Source: Eudoraea sp. | Lineage (GTDB): Bacteria > Bacteroidota > Bacteroidia > Flavobacteriales > Flavobacteriaceae | Direction: 5' to 3' | Assembly: GCA_024642325.1 (NCBI GenBank) | Contig: JAHEBI010000082.1 | Location: 1-8,360, forward strand | Length of the DNA: 8,360 bases | Shown: positions 1 through 6,587 of the stretch, piece after piece | Layout: each line of letters begins with the position of its first letter | Position numbering within the stretch: the stretch's first letter is position 1 | The notes under the pieces: model-generated | Seen by the model: only the letters and a program-made list of their open reading frames with translations | What the model was told of the DNA's origin: nothing | The model's database searches: none | Position numbers and translations under genes: made by a program

Positions 1-373
1 CTTTTATATTTTAAATATATATAAAAAACACAAAAGCATTGAAATAACGTAAGTATTTTCGTTCAAATGCAGACCAACTGGTCGGTAATTTTGTCCATTT
101 ACTCCATTATTTATACCTCAAAAAACTATGGGAAGTGCCATTTTTATTGCTAAACCCTCTTTAGGAGCACAAAACTAAGCCCATATATTGCTATTATAAT
201 TGAATTACTTCGAAATTAACTCGTTCATATAGAAAGTAAGCCTAATCGCTAATGACTTCTAATTAATTACACTTGTTAAAATTCCATAAGTAGGACATAC
301 AATTATTTATGGATAAATATGTACAAGTATAACAGACAACTTTTTTATTGTTCTTATTGTCCTTGGAAAATCA
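1..373. other. AT-rich non-coding left edge
   Basis: I see no convincing coding region here. The DNA is strongly AT-rich, with a TA-rich stretch in the first 30 bases. It lies downstream of the minus-strand PorP-like gene that ends at 374. Just past that stop I find no clear GC-rich hairpin with a T tract. The one structured element is the dyad at 71-86. A gene beyond the left edge reading leftward would have its promoter in this stretch, which is an inference from the operator-like dyad alone. Confidence 0.5.
71..86. promoter_or_regulatory. TetR/AcrR-type operator-like dyad
   Basis: The 16 bases AGACCAACTGGTCGGT contain a near-perfect inverted repeat: ACCAAC, two bases, GTCGGT, with one mismatch between arms. 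An overlapping perfect dyad, GACCA-N2-TGGTC, sits inside it. Dyads of the ACCGAC/GTCGGT kind are common operators of TetR-family repressors, which often control their own gene. No TetR gene lies in the window, so the regulated gene would have to be beyond the left edge. This is a call on sequence shape only. Confidence 0.35.
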
Positions 374-2218
374 TTAATCTTCATACATAAGATCCGCAGT
401 TGCCGGGGGATTGTCTACCTGCATAATCCATTTCTCATCATTGTATCTTCCATTTAAATCAGAAACATAAGCGATCTCGGCTTCTTCTTTTGCTTTAAAA
501 TCAGCCAAATAAACATAATACAAACCATTTTTCTTATTGTAAAATTGTTTCGCATTCAACCCCTGTTCATTCAGCTGATTCATAAAAGCATTTAAATATT
601 TCTTGTTTTTGTAAACATTGGCAATCACGTAATAGCCGGATTGTACTCCAATATCAGTAAGATTTTGAATTTTTATGGGAAGTTTAATATACTCCTTGCG
701 TTCGGCATCCGATAAACTATTTGATGTTTGGATATCTACACTGTTGATTGTTTTAAATTCTGAATTTTGCGTTGTTTGGGCTTCACTGTCGTTTGATACC
801 ATAACAGTATTTTCCGGAAGGCTAAAATCCTGTAAATTGGATTTAATGCTATTTTCAACATCACTTCGCAAAATTCTTACGATCATTTCAAACTTCTTTT
901 CGAATTGGGCATTGCGCGCATTCTCTATGGAGTCTTGCCTTAGTATTAGCTCATCCAAAATTAATCGGTTCTGGTACGCAAGGGAATTATAATCTTCCTC
1001 CTGTGGTGAATAGGCCACAAGTGTGGTTTTAGGCGTATTTGTTACATTTTTAGCTTTACCGGCAGATGACTCTTTATGAGCATCGGTCGATTTATTTTGT
1101 TCACTTGTTAATTTAGCGATTTGTGCTTCATACTTCCGTGTAAGCTCCTCTATCTGTTTATTTTTGTCTTTATTTTGTTCAGTAGTTAATTGTGCCAGTT
1201 GTTCTTCGTAATTCTTGACAATTTCATCAATCCTGTTTTCTTCAGATTTCACTACATACCCACCAATAGCAGAAGGTTGATTTTTAAAAGTATACGCCAG
1301 AGATAATTCATGATTCCAGCCAAATGCGGCATCAGGATTCATAAAATTCTTTTCTACTAAGTAACCAAGAGATAATTTTTTACTAAGATTAAACCCTAAA
1401 CCCAAAGACATTCCATATCTTTCATCTACTGTACTTTGTAGCCAGCCATATCTGGGTAAATCAAGTAATACGGAACCTACATAGGCCAGACTTCCGTCCT
1501 GGTTCTGACTTAATTGAATAAGCGGCATTATTCTGCCGTTAGCAAATAAACCGGCTTTGGTCATAAACGCATGTGTATATTGTAGAGAGGCTTTAACTGT
1601 CTGGGCATTAAAGCTTGTTAAAAATTCGTTGGTGGTCTGGCTGTATTTGATCAGGTTTTCCGCGTAGATTCCGACATCAAAACTGCCATAGGAGAAAGTT
1701 ATTCCTGGTTGAATGGCAATCTTATTTTCCAGCTTTGCTTCCAGAATTTCAGGATCATTTGCTGTAGCGACTACACGATTTTTATCCAACCCCACACTGA
1801 AATACGTAACGTTGGTCCCAAATGTTAGTTTGCTTTTGGATCCTAATTGTACCGAGGTAGCATAATTTGCGTTAAATCCGAACTCCTGGATAACTCCTAT
1901 GCGCTGACTGTAAACACCAATACCTAAGGCGGTATTTTCATTGAATTTGTTGCTAAAACCCAGGAAGTAGTTTTGATTGTTATCCTCAAAAGTAGCATAC
2001 TGGTTTCTATGCAAAATGTTCAGATAAGACTTGTTTTCCCTAACTAATGAAAAAGTTGGGTTAATTAAGAACCTGTTAAAGAATAACTGATTGTGATAAG
2101 CCGTATTTGTGCTTAGATCAGAGATTGCTTCCTGGCTGTAAGCTGCTTGATTACACAGGATAAGGCAAAACACTTTAAGTACGAGTACTTTCCTAATTAT
2201 AGTGGTGTTACAGTTCAT
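374..2218 (-). CDS. PorP/SprF-like outer-membrane beta-barrel protein with coiled coil and C-terminal SPOR-like domain
   Basis: The 614-residue protein starts with a signal peptide (basic, then hydrophobic residues 9-22, likely cleavage after AAYSQ near residue 29). Residues about 30-312 read as a PorP/SprF-type barrel. They begin with the typical N-L-F-F-N-x-F-L-I-N-P-T-F pattern at 43-56, followed by alternating aromatic and polar strands rich in G-I-G/G-L-G turns. Residues 326-378 form a charged coiled coil with a 26-residue repeat, followed by a low-complexity linker to about 400, a helical stretch (405-465) and another linker. Residues about 526-603 resemble a SPOR domain (GYYVIANVY, then a helix, then GLYYVYLADF and another helix), which in other proteins binds peptidoglycan. 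Family PorP/SprF proteins support type IX secretion or anchor gliding adhesins at the outer membrane. Ordinary members are about 300-350 residues, so the extension is unusual in size. The TPR/PD40 gene lies upstream on the same strand across a 252-bp gap, so co-transcription is possible but not shown. The exact partner is unknown. Confidence 0.85.
   Translation of the reverse strand: MNCNTTIIRKVLVLKVFCLILCNQAAYSQEAISDLSTNTAYHNQLFFNRFLINPTFSLVRENKSYLNILHRNQYATFEDNNQNYFLGFSNKFNENTALGIGVYSQRIGVIQEFGFNANYATSVQLGSKSKLTFGTNVTYFSVGLDKNRVVATANDPEILEAKLENKIAIQPGITFSYGSFDVGIYAENLIKYSQTTNEFLTSFNAQTVKASLQYTHAFMTKAGLFANGRIMPLIQLSQNQDGSLAYVGSVLLDLPRYGWLQSTVDERYGMSLGLGFNLSKKLSLGYLVEKNFMNPDAAFGWNHELSLAYTFKNQPSAIGGYVVKSEENRIDEIVKNYEEQLAQLTTEQNKDKNKQIEELTRKYEAQIAKLTSEQNKSTDAHKESSAGKAKNVTNTPKTTLVAYSPQEEDYNSLAYQNRLILDELILRQDSIENARNAQFEKKFEMIVRILRSDVENSIKSNLQDFSLPENTVMVSNDSEAQTTQNSEFKTINSVDIQTSNSLSDAERKEYIKLPIKIQNLTDIGVQSGYYVIANVYKNKKYLNAFMNQLNEQGLNAKQFYNKKNGLYYVYLADFKAKEEAEIAYVSDLNGRYNDEKWIMQVDNPPATADLMYED
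1091..1210 (-). repeat. Tandem coiled-coil repeat within the PorP-like gene
   Basis: Two copies of a 14-residue segment, Y-E-x-Q-[LI]-A-x-L-T-[TS]-E-Q-N-K, occur at residues 337-350 and 363-376 of the PorP-like protein, a period of 26 residues (78 bp). They look like an internal duplication that lengthened the coiled coil between the barrel and the C-terminal domain. Confidence 0.7.
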
Positions 2219-2470
2219 CTGATTGAAAATTAAATTTTATTCTGATTGCTTGGTATCCGATGTGCGATTGTTGTACTGGTGCTTTTCGGATAAGTCATTC
2301 GAAAAATTTCTCCTTAACCAACTGTTTTCTATTCTGAACAGTATTTGTCTGAAATCATCGATTTAGTGTTACCAAATTAAGCGGTAGCGAGAGCTTTTAT
2401 AGGGGCAGTCCGTATAAAAAACTATAGCAACAGATGCTTAAATGGTTTGAGCTCTACCTCGGCTATGGTA

Positions 2471-3715
2471 TTATTCATCGTCGTCATAAACAGAGGATGC
2501 AAAATTCACCTTTACATCATTACTGAAAACTTCGGCAAAGTTATATCCGTCATTTTCTTCCCGTCTGTCTTTTTTGGGATTCGAATAGGAGAAGGCTACC
2601 TGCTGGATGGAATTTTCATTATTCCCGCGATTAGACATAACGTAGCCCATGCCATTTCCGGTCAGGGAAATTGCAAAATCGTCCTCATTGCTGTTAATCG
2701 GGCTGCCCAGGTTGACAGACCAGCCTACTTTTTTATTAAATACCTGTACCATAAATACATCGAGCCCGCCATAACCTTCATGACCTTCGGATGCATAAAA
2801 CAAGGTAGTGCCTCCGGCAAGATTCGGATATAGGTCGTTCTTTTTGGTATTTACCTTTTCACCAAGGTTTTTTGCAACACCGAGGGTACCATCCTTATTT
2901 ATGGAGGAAACGTAGATATCGTATTTTCCGAACGTTCCAGGCATGTTTGAGGCAAAAAATAAGCGTTTGCCATCATGGGTAACAGTAGGATGCATGCTGG
3001 AATAATATTTTGGGCACAAGGCCATTTCTTTAATATTCTTCCATTGACCATTTATCTTTTCTGCCCTGTATATTTTATGAACCAGTTGTTTTTTGGATAA
3101 AACACCGTATTTAGGTTTTATGTAGCTGGCCTTGCTAAAATAAGCGATATTTCCATCTGAGGTAACCGTTATCGGGGTTTTATAGGCGTTTTCATAGTTA
3201 AACGTTTTATCGTTTAATACCACCAAATCATTTTCCGCCTCCAAAACCTGCTGAGCCAGATCCTCAATGGATTCATTGGCTAAAGGCCTATTTAAAGCGT
3301 ATTCCGGGGAATTTTTATGTACACGATAGTCGGCCTGGATCTGTGCCAACCAGTCTTTGTTATCAGTGGTACTGGCTGTATTTGATTCAGAAGCCATTTT
3401 TAATGCATATTGATAGCGTTCAGAGTAACTGTTACTGAGGATACCATCTTCACTTAGGGCAATAAGCTTTTTGTACCAAAATACGGCTGTCTCGTATTTT
3501 TGACTCAAAAAGTTGGCATTCCCTAAATCTTCGTAAATTTCTCTATCGGTATATCCTAAGTTTAACAACTCCTGATAGTTGCTGGCTCTTTTATTAGCTT
3601 CGTAGATATCCGAATTTATCGCTTTGGAATTTTCAGGATGCTGTGCATATAATGTACAGCTCAAAAATGTTACAAAACATCCAAAGGCTACTTTGTAGGT
3701 TAAAGCATTCTTCAT
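2471..3715 (-). CDS. Secreted TPR and PD40 (WD40-like beta-propeller) protein without an OmpA domain
   Basis: The 414-residue protein has an N-terminal signal peptide (hydrophobic core about 8-22, probable cleavage after LYAQ at residue 25). A short TPR-like helical region follows (about 35-110; L-G-N-A-N-F-L-x-Q-K-Y-E-x-A-V-x-W-Y-K-K at 64-83 is a clear TPR helix pair). Residues about 180-375 carry PD40 propeller repeats: I-T-V-T-S-D-G-N-I-A-Y-F-S at 182-194, H-P-T-V-T-H-D-G-K-R-L-F-F-A-S-N at 242-257 followed by G-x-x-D-I-Y, and N-L-G-x-x-[VI]-N-[TS] motifs at 283 and 336. Related Bacteroidota proteins (the PorE group and homologues) continue into a carboxypeptidase-like domain and an OmpA peptidoglycan-binding domain. 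This one stops in an acidic tail (DDDE) with neither. Likely periplasmic or outer-membrane-associated partner of the downstream PorP-like barrel; that role is inferred from family context. Confidence 0.8.
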   Translation of the reverse strand: MKNALTYKVAFGCFVTFLSCTLYAQHPENSKAINSDIYEANKRASNYQELLNLGYTDREIYEDLGNANFLSQKYETAVFWYKKLIALSEDGILSNSYSERYQYALKMASESNTASTTDNKDWLAQIQADYRVHKNSPEYALNRPLANESIEDLAQQVLEAENDLVVLNDKTFNYENAYKTPITVTSDGNIAYFSKASYIKPKYGVLSKKQLVHKIYRAEKINGQWKNIKEMALCPKYYSSMHPTVTHDGKRLFFASNMPGTFGKYDIYVSSINKDGTLGVAKNLGEKVNTKKNDLYPNLAGGTTLFYASEGHEGYGGLDVFMVQVFNKKVGWSVNLGSPINSNEDDFAISLTGNGMGYVMSNRGNNENSIQQVAFSYSNPKKDRREENDGYNFAEVFSNDVKVNFASSVYDDDE

Positions 3716-3738
3716 AGGTCAAGATATTGGGTTATTAA

Positions 3739-3752
3739 TGATCCAAAGATCA
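3739..3752. promoter_or_regulatory. Palindrome upstream of the TPR/PD40 gene
   Basis: TGATCCAAAGATCA has perfect 5-base arms (TGATC/GATCA) around 4 bases and lies 24 bases ahead of the TPR/PD40 start codon on the minus strand. The TGA and TCA ends are 8 bases apart rather than the 6 seen in the right-hand operators, so it is not the same element. It may be an operator for the envelope gene pair, or chance in AT-rich DNA. Confidence 0.25.
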
Positions 3753-4238
3753 CAAAATGATTTGGACAATGACCTAGCAAAAATTCATAGGTTTTCGATA
3801 AATTGAGTTAATTATCGGTTGTATGACCTAATTGAAGGGGCTGTTTTACTATTTGGAGGTTTCTGTTAAGCTTTGTATTTATGGGGCTTTGGTGCTTTTT
3901 AAGCCAAAAGGACTTCAGTATTCCTTTTTGGGAAAAAATTTTTACGAAAGTCCGTTATTTTTGGAAGAATAAACAGAATAAACATTATTTAAATATCAAT
4001 TTTGGACTTTTTATCAGGCAGCTTATATATGATTTAGCTAATCTTTAAATTGGAAAAATTTTAATCCAAGGTCGGCCATATACACTTTCTAAATTGCTTT
4101 TACTGCCAGGATAAAAACCGGAAAACAATTAAACTTACCTATCTTTAATCATATACTTCTCATTTGGATAACTTCATTTACAAGATATTATTGTCAACCC
4201 CGGTTTACTTAAAAGTCAATTATCACTGCTCATCAACG

Positions 4239-4259
4239 TATAATATAGACCGGGCCGGT
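4239..4259 (+). promoter_or_regulatory. TATAAT box with overlapping ACCGG-G-CCGGT palindrome
   Basis: A TATAAT hexamer at 4239-4244 is followed, five bases after its last base, by the perfect 11-base dyad ACCGGGCCGGT (4249-4259). This GC-rich island stands out in very AT-rich DNA and ends 20 bases before the thioesterase-like ATG. If the hexamer is a -10 element, the dyad would cover the transcription start, a usual place for a repressor. I see no clear -35 partner. Confidence 0.35.
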
Positions 4260-4279
4260 ATTAATTTTAAAACAAATAA

Positions 4280-4831
4280 ATGATACATTATTGGATTACA
4301 ATTTTGAAAGTTTTGGTGCTGCGAAATTTCCAAAGCGCAGTAGGACCAGGGGAGGTCCTTAAGCGTAGATTTAAAGTCAGGCTGCTCGATTGCGATGGAC
4401 TTCGGGTAATGACGGCATGGAAATATCCTGCATATATGGATTTTATGAGATGGGAGCTTATTGCCAGATCAAAATTGTACCAGGCAATTATAAAGAGAGG
4501 ACTAGCACCAACACTGGGTTCTCAAAAGATTATTTATAGGAAACCATTAAAACTTTGGACAAAGTTTGATGTTGTTCTGACCACTGCCGGCTGGGATGAT
4601 AAATGGATATATCATATTCATAATTTTGAGCAAGGGGGTGAACTCAAAGCAATTGGTATCACCAGGGCACTGATTTGGAAGAGAGATGTACCAAGTATCC
4701 TTTCTGAGATTATGCAGGAAGTGGGTGTATCCAAAAAGAAAGAACCTCCTTTATGGATACTGGAAATGTTCGAAAAAGACAAGGAAATTATTTCGGAGAA
4801 TCAACCAGGCAGCATATGGGGAAGCATCTAA
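4280..4831 (+). CDS. THEM6-like hotdog-fold protein, putative acyl-CoA thioesterase
   Basis: The 183-residue protein resembles the 4-hydroxybenzoyl-CoA thioesterase/THEM6 group. Residues 1-18 form a short hydrophobic lead. R-F-K-V-x-L-x-D-C-D at 30-39 matches the start of the hotdog core, and Y-P-A-Y-M-D-F-M-R-W-E-L-I-A-R-S at 49-64 matches the long central helix. L-G-S-Q-K-I-x-Y-R-K-P-L at 79-90 and T-T-A-G-W-D-D-K-W-I-Y at 101-111 are characteristic strands. Family members hydrolyse or bind acyl thioesters. The conserved D-x-D-x-x-x-H-x-N-N stretch of typical members is altered here: the H and N-N positions read V43 and T45-A46, so activity is uncertain. The tail after about residue 150 is lysine/glutamate-rich. 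The TAA stop overlaps the stop of the convergent small gene in the tetranucleotide CTAA. The start at 4280 follows an A-rich leader with no clear Shine-Dalgarno, which is normal in Bacteroidota. Confidence 0.75.
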   Translation: MIHYWITILKVLVLRNFQSAVGPGEVLKRRFKVRLLDCDGLRVMTAWKYPAYMDFMRWELIARSKLYQAIIKRGLAPTLGSQKIIYRKPLKLWTKFDVVLTTAGWDDKWIYHIHNFEQGGELKAIGITRALIWKRDVPSILSEIMQEVGVSKKKEPPLWILEMFEKDKEIISENQPGSIWGSI

Positions 4832-5040
4832 TTTTTACTGTGGGTCTCCAGATGATGCTGCAGTAATCCCTTTAAACTCTGCAGATATTCCTTTAATACT
4901 ACACTGTCAATATTAGGATGATTGATAGCGGGAATGGCCATTGGCTCTTCATCTAAAAACTGATAAAGCTCCGGGTAATTGGTCTCAATGGTAGTGGTAA
5001 GCTCGATAATTTCTGCTAATACGGTTTTCATTTCTTTCAT
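4828..5040 (-). CDS. Small conserved-looking protein of unknown function, about 70 aa
   Basis: I do not recognise a named family. From the ATG at 5040 the protein is 70 residues, soluble, acidic to neutral and mostly helical, with no membrane segment. It shows a Y-P-E-L-Y-Q-F-L-D-E-E-P core around residues 22-33, then N-H-P-N-I-D and an amphipathic helix L-K-E-Y-L-Q-S-L-K-x-L-L-x-H-H. The reading frame stays open to an ATG at 5097, but I prefer 5040: the added residues are basic and unlike the rest, and a 5097 start would put the operator-like palindrome 5102-5117 only four bases upstream. From 5040 the palindrome centre is about 70 bases upstream, as for the neighbours. A start at 5031 is also possible. 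The gene is divergent from the hydrolase and convergent with the thioesterase-like gene, and probably belongs to the same regulon as the hydrolase. Confidence 0.65.
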   Translation of the reverse strand: MKEMKTVLAEIIELTTTIETNYPELYQFLDEEPMAIPAINHPNIDSVVLKEYLQSLKGLLQHHLETHSKN

Positions 5041-5101
5041 AAGACTGAGTCCTGTTAATTTTAGTTTCCCTATAAATCTAGTCCGTTTCCCCATCAAATG
5101 A

Positions 5102-5117
5102 TATGACCTGTATCAGT
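5102..5117. promoter_or_regulatory. CRP/FNR-type palindrome, site 1
   Basis: TATGACCTGTATCAGT matches the shared pattern TGACCTNNATCA, with TGA and TCA arms six bases apart. It lies between the divergent small gene (start 5040) and hydrolase (start 5237), closer to the small gene. Its centre is 34 bases from site 2. Confidence 0.55.
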
Positions 5118-5135
5118 TTAAACTGGGCATATGGG

Positions 5136-5151
5136 AATGACCATAATCATT
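5136..5151. promoter_or_regulatory. CRP/FNR-type palindrome, site 2
   Basis: AATGACCATAATCATT has perfect 5-base inverted arms (AATGA/TCATT) around six bases. Its centre is about 93 bases upstream of the hydrolase ATG. That leaves room for activation from a position around -41 to -66 of a start site near 5185-5210. Confidence 0.6.
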
Positions 5152-5236
5152 GCGTGATTTGTGGGCATTCCATTACTTTGAAACACCGACTTGATTTATA
5201 CGTAAATAGGGAAGAAAATTATAAAATAGAGGAATA

Positions 5237-5908
5237 ATGTTGTTAAATGACACAGATAAAACGATTGAAATTCCCTTAAAAAAAATAGTTTTAAACGGAA
5301 ACCTCTCTGTACCTGCTAACGCCAGGGCTTTGGTTATTTTCTCGCACGGCAGCGGTAGCAGCAGGCTTAGCCCCAGAAATAACTACGTAGCAAATGTATT
5401 AAAGCAGGAAGGTCTGGCTACGCTGCTCTTCGACCTGTTAACCGAAAAAGAAGATCGGATCTACAAAACACGTTTTAATATTGAGCTGTTGACCCGAAGA
5501 TTGATCGCCGTAACAAAATGGATACAGGAACAAGAAGAGACCAAAGGGCTGTCATTGGGTTATTTTGGTGCCAGTACAGGGGCTGCGTCTGCATTAGCTG
5601 CGGCCGCATTTTTTGGCGATAAAATTAGTGCTGTGGTTTCCAGGGGGGGCAGACCGGATATGGTCCTGTCCGAATTGGATAAGGTTACTGCGCCTACATT
5701 ACTGATTGTGGGTGAATGGGATAATGTAGTAATAGGGCTAAATCAAAAAGCATATGATAATTTAACATGTGAACGTAAACTTGAAATTATTCCCAAAGCG
5801 ACACACCTTTTCGCAGAAGAGGGTAAATTAGAAGAAGTGGCCGCCTTATCCGCAAAATGGTTTTCAAAACATCTATTAATGAAATCGACTAAAAATGTTC
5901 ACGGATAG
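5237..5908 (+). CDS. Alpha/beta hydrolase, dienelactone-hydrolase-like
   Basis: The 223-residue cytoplasmic protein has the complete layout of a small alpha/beta hydrolase. L-V-I-F-S-H-G-S-G-S-S at 32-42 is the oxyanion-hole strand and loop. L-G-Y-F-G-A-S-T-G-A at 107-116 holds the nucleophile elbow with Ser113. L-L-I-V-G-E-W-D at 155-162 supplies Asp162, and A-T-H-L-F at 188-192 supplies His190. The Ser-Asp-His triad is therefore intact; the substrate cannot be told from sequence. The start is supported by a purine-rich AGAGGAA at 5228-5234. The stop overlaps the phosphoribosyltransferase ATG by 14 bases, so the two are almost certainly one operon. In other bacteria the same two domains occur as one fused polypeptide (phosphoribosyltransferase then hydrolase), which supports a joint function. 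Sites 1 and 2 lie upstream. Confidence 0.88.
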   Translation: MLLNDTDKTIEIPLKKIVLNGNLSVPANARALVIFSHGSGSSRLSPRNNYVANVLKQEGLATLLFDLLTEKEDRIYKTRFNIELLTRRLIAVTKWIQEQEETKGLSLGYFGASTGAASALAAAAFFGDKISAVVSRGGRPDMVLSELDKVTAPTLLIVGEWDNVVIGLNQKAYDNLTCERKLEIIPKATHLFAEEGKLEEVAALSAKWFSKHLLMKSTKNVHG

Positions 5909-6530
5909 AATTGATGCAGGGATTCAGTTGGCAGACAAATTACTGCCATTTAAGGATAAAGAAGTTGTGATCCTGGCTATACCCCGGGGAGGACTACCTC
6001 TGGGATCCATTGTAGCCAAAACTCTTCAGGCCCCTTTGGATGTAGCGCTTTCAAAAAAGATAGGACATCCTTATAACAGGGAATATGCCATTGGAGCTGT
6101 AAGCATGGATCAAATAGTTATGAATGATGTGGCCGGAGTCCATCAGCGCTATATAGAGGAGGAAACGACGCGTATAAGGGAAATATTAAAGAAAAGACAT
6201 GAGCAATACTATAAAAACAGGAAGCCTCAGGATTTAAAAGATAGGATTGTAATTATTATAGATGATGGTATTGCTACAGGCAACACTATTCGTGTAACCG
6301 CGGAAATGGTGAAAGCTCAAAAACCGAAAAAGGTGGTGGTTGCCATTCCCGTAGCCCCAAAATCTGCTATAAAAAGCCTGGAGGACTCTGCTTATATTGA
6401 CCAGGTCATCTGTTTACAGACACCATATGATTTTATGGCAGTAGGGCAGTTTTATGAATTTTTTGACCAGGTCTCAGACGAAGAAGCAATAAAGTTGTTA
6501 CAAGAAAGCTACGAGTACAAACCGGGCTAG
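5895..6530 (+). CDS. PRPP-dependent type I phosphoribosyltransferase family protein
   Basis: The 211-residue protein carries the 13-residue PRPP-binding motif of type I phosphoribosyltransferases at 119-131 (V-I-I-I-D-D-G-I-A-T-G-N-T, with the paired acidic residues D123-D124). It also has an N-terminal A-I-P-R-G-G-L-P-L-G loop at 28-37 and K-K-I-G-H-P at 54-59, both typical of the stand-alone stress-associated subgroup rather than of purine or pyrimidine salvage enzymes. The natural base or acceptor is not known for this subgroup. Relatives in the Mycobacterium tuberculosis DosR hypoxia regulon (for example Rv0571c, recalled from memory) have the same fold, often fused to a hydrolase or esterase. 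The ATG lies inside the hydrolase 3' end, overlapping by 14 bases, indicating translational coupling. The gene converges on the archease remnant and methyltransferase. Confidence 0.88.
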   Translation: MFTDRIDAGIQLADKLLPFKDKEVVILAIPRGGLPLGSIVAKTLQAPLDVALSKKIGHPYNREYAIGAVSMDQIVMNDVAGVHQRYIEEETTRIREILKKRHEQYYKNRKPQDLKDRIVIIIDDGIATGNTIRVTAEMVKAQKPKKVVVAIPVAPKSAIKSLEDSAYIDQVICLQTPYDFMAVGQFYEFFDQVSDEEAIKLLQESYEYKPG

Positions 6531-6587
6531 CCTTTTAGAACAGCTGATGGCCTGAGTTTTGAAACTTTTTTGGCTATCCGGGGGCGG

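Larger units (their letters stand above)
3716..4279. other. 564-bp AT-rich spacer between divergent genes
   Basis: No coding region is evident. This spacer must hold the promoters of the minus-strand PD40 gene and the plus-strand thioesterase-like gene. It contains a palindrome at 3739-3752, two stretches resembling the left half of the right-hand cluster's operator (AATGACCTA at 3768-3776 and TATGACCTAATTGA at 3822-3835, both lacking a proper right arm), and a TATAAT box followed by a GC palindrome at 4239-4259. I find no convincing Bacteroidota-type TTTG/TAnnTTTG promoter. Confidence 0.5.

Noticed and set aside
675..992. Open frame of about 105 codons on the plus strand
   Set aside because: It lies wholly antisense to the C-terminal part of the PorP-like gene, and its translation has no recognisable domain.
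2447..2833. Open frame of about 128 codons on the plus strand
   Set aside because: It is antisense to the well-supported TPR/PD40 gene, and its predicted protein looks like mirrored coding sequence, not a family.
3656..3715. Lipoprotein signal in the TPR/PD40 protein (F-L-S-C at residues 17-20)
   Set aside because: The lipobox is poor, with Phe and Leu at the key positions; a signal peptidase I site after LYAQ fits better.
4835..4866. Possible hairpin TTACTG...CAGTAA after the thioesterase-like stop
   Set aside because: The six-base stem with a 20-base loop is weak, has no T tract, and lies inside the convergent gene.
4686..4916. Open frame of 76 codons on the plus strand
   Set aside because: It overlaps both the thioesterase-like gene and the small minus-strand gene out of frame, and has no family signature.
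5041..5097. N-terminal extension of the small minus-strand gene to ATG 5097
   Set aside because: The extra 19 residues are basic and unlike the rest, and that start would leave the palindrome 5102-5117 almost touching the start codon.
6398..6410. TGACC-AGG-TCA palindrome-like sequence inside the phosphoribosyltransferase gene
   Set aside because: The spacing between TGA and TCA is five, not six, and it is inside coding sequence.
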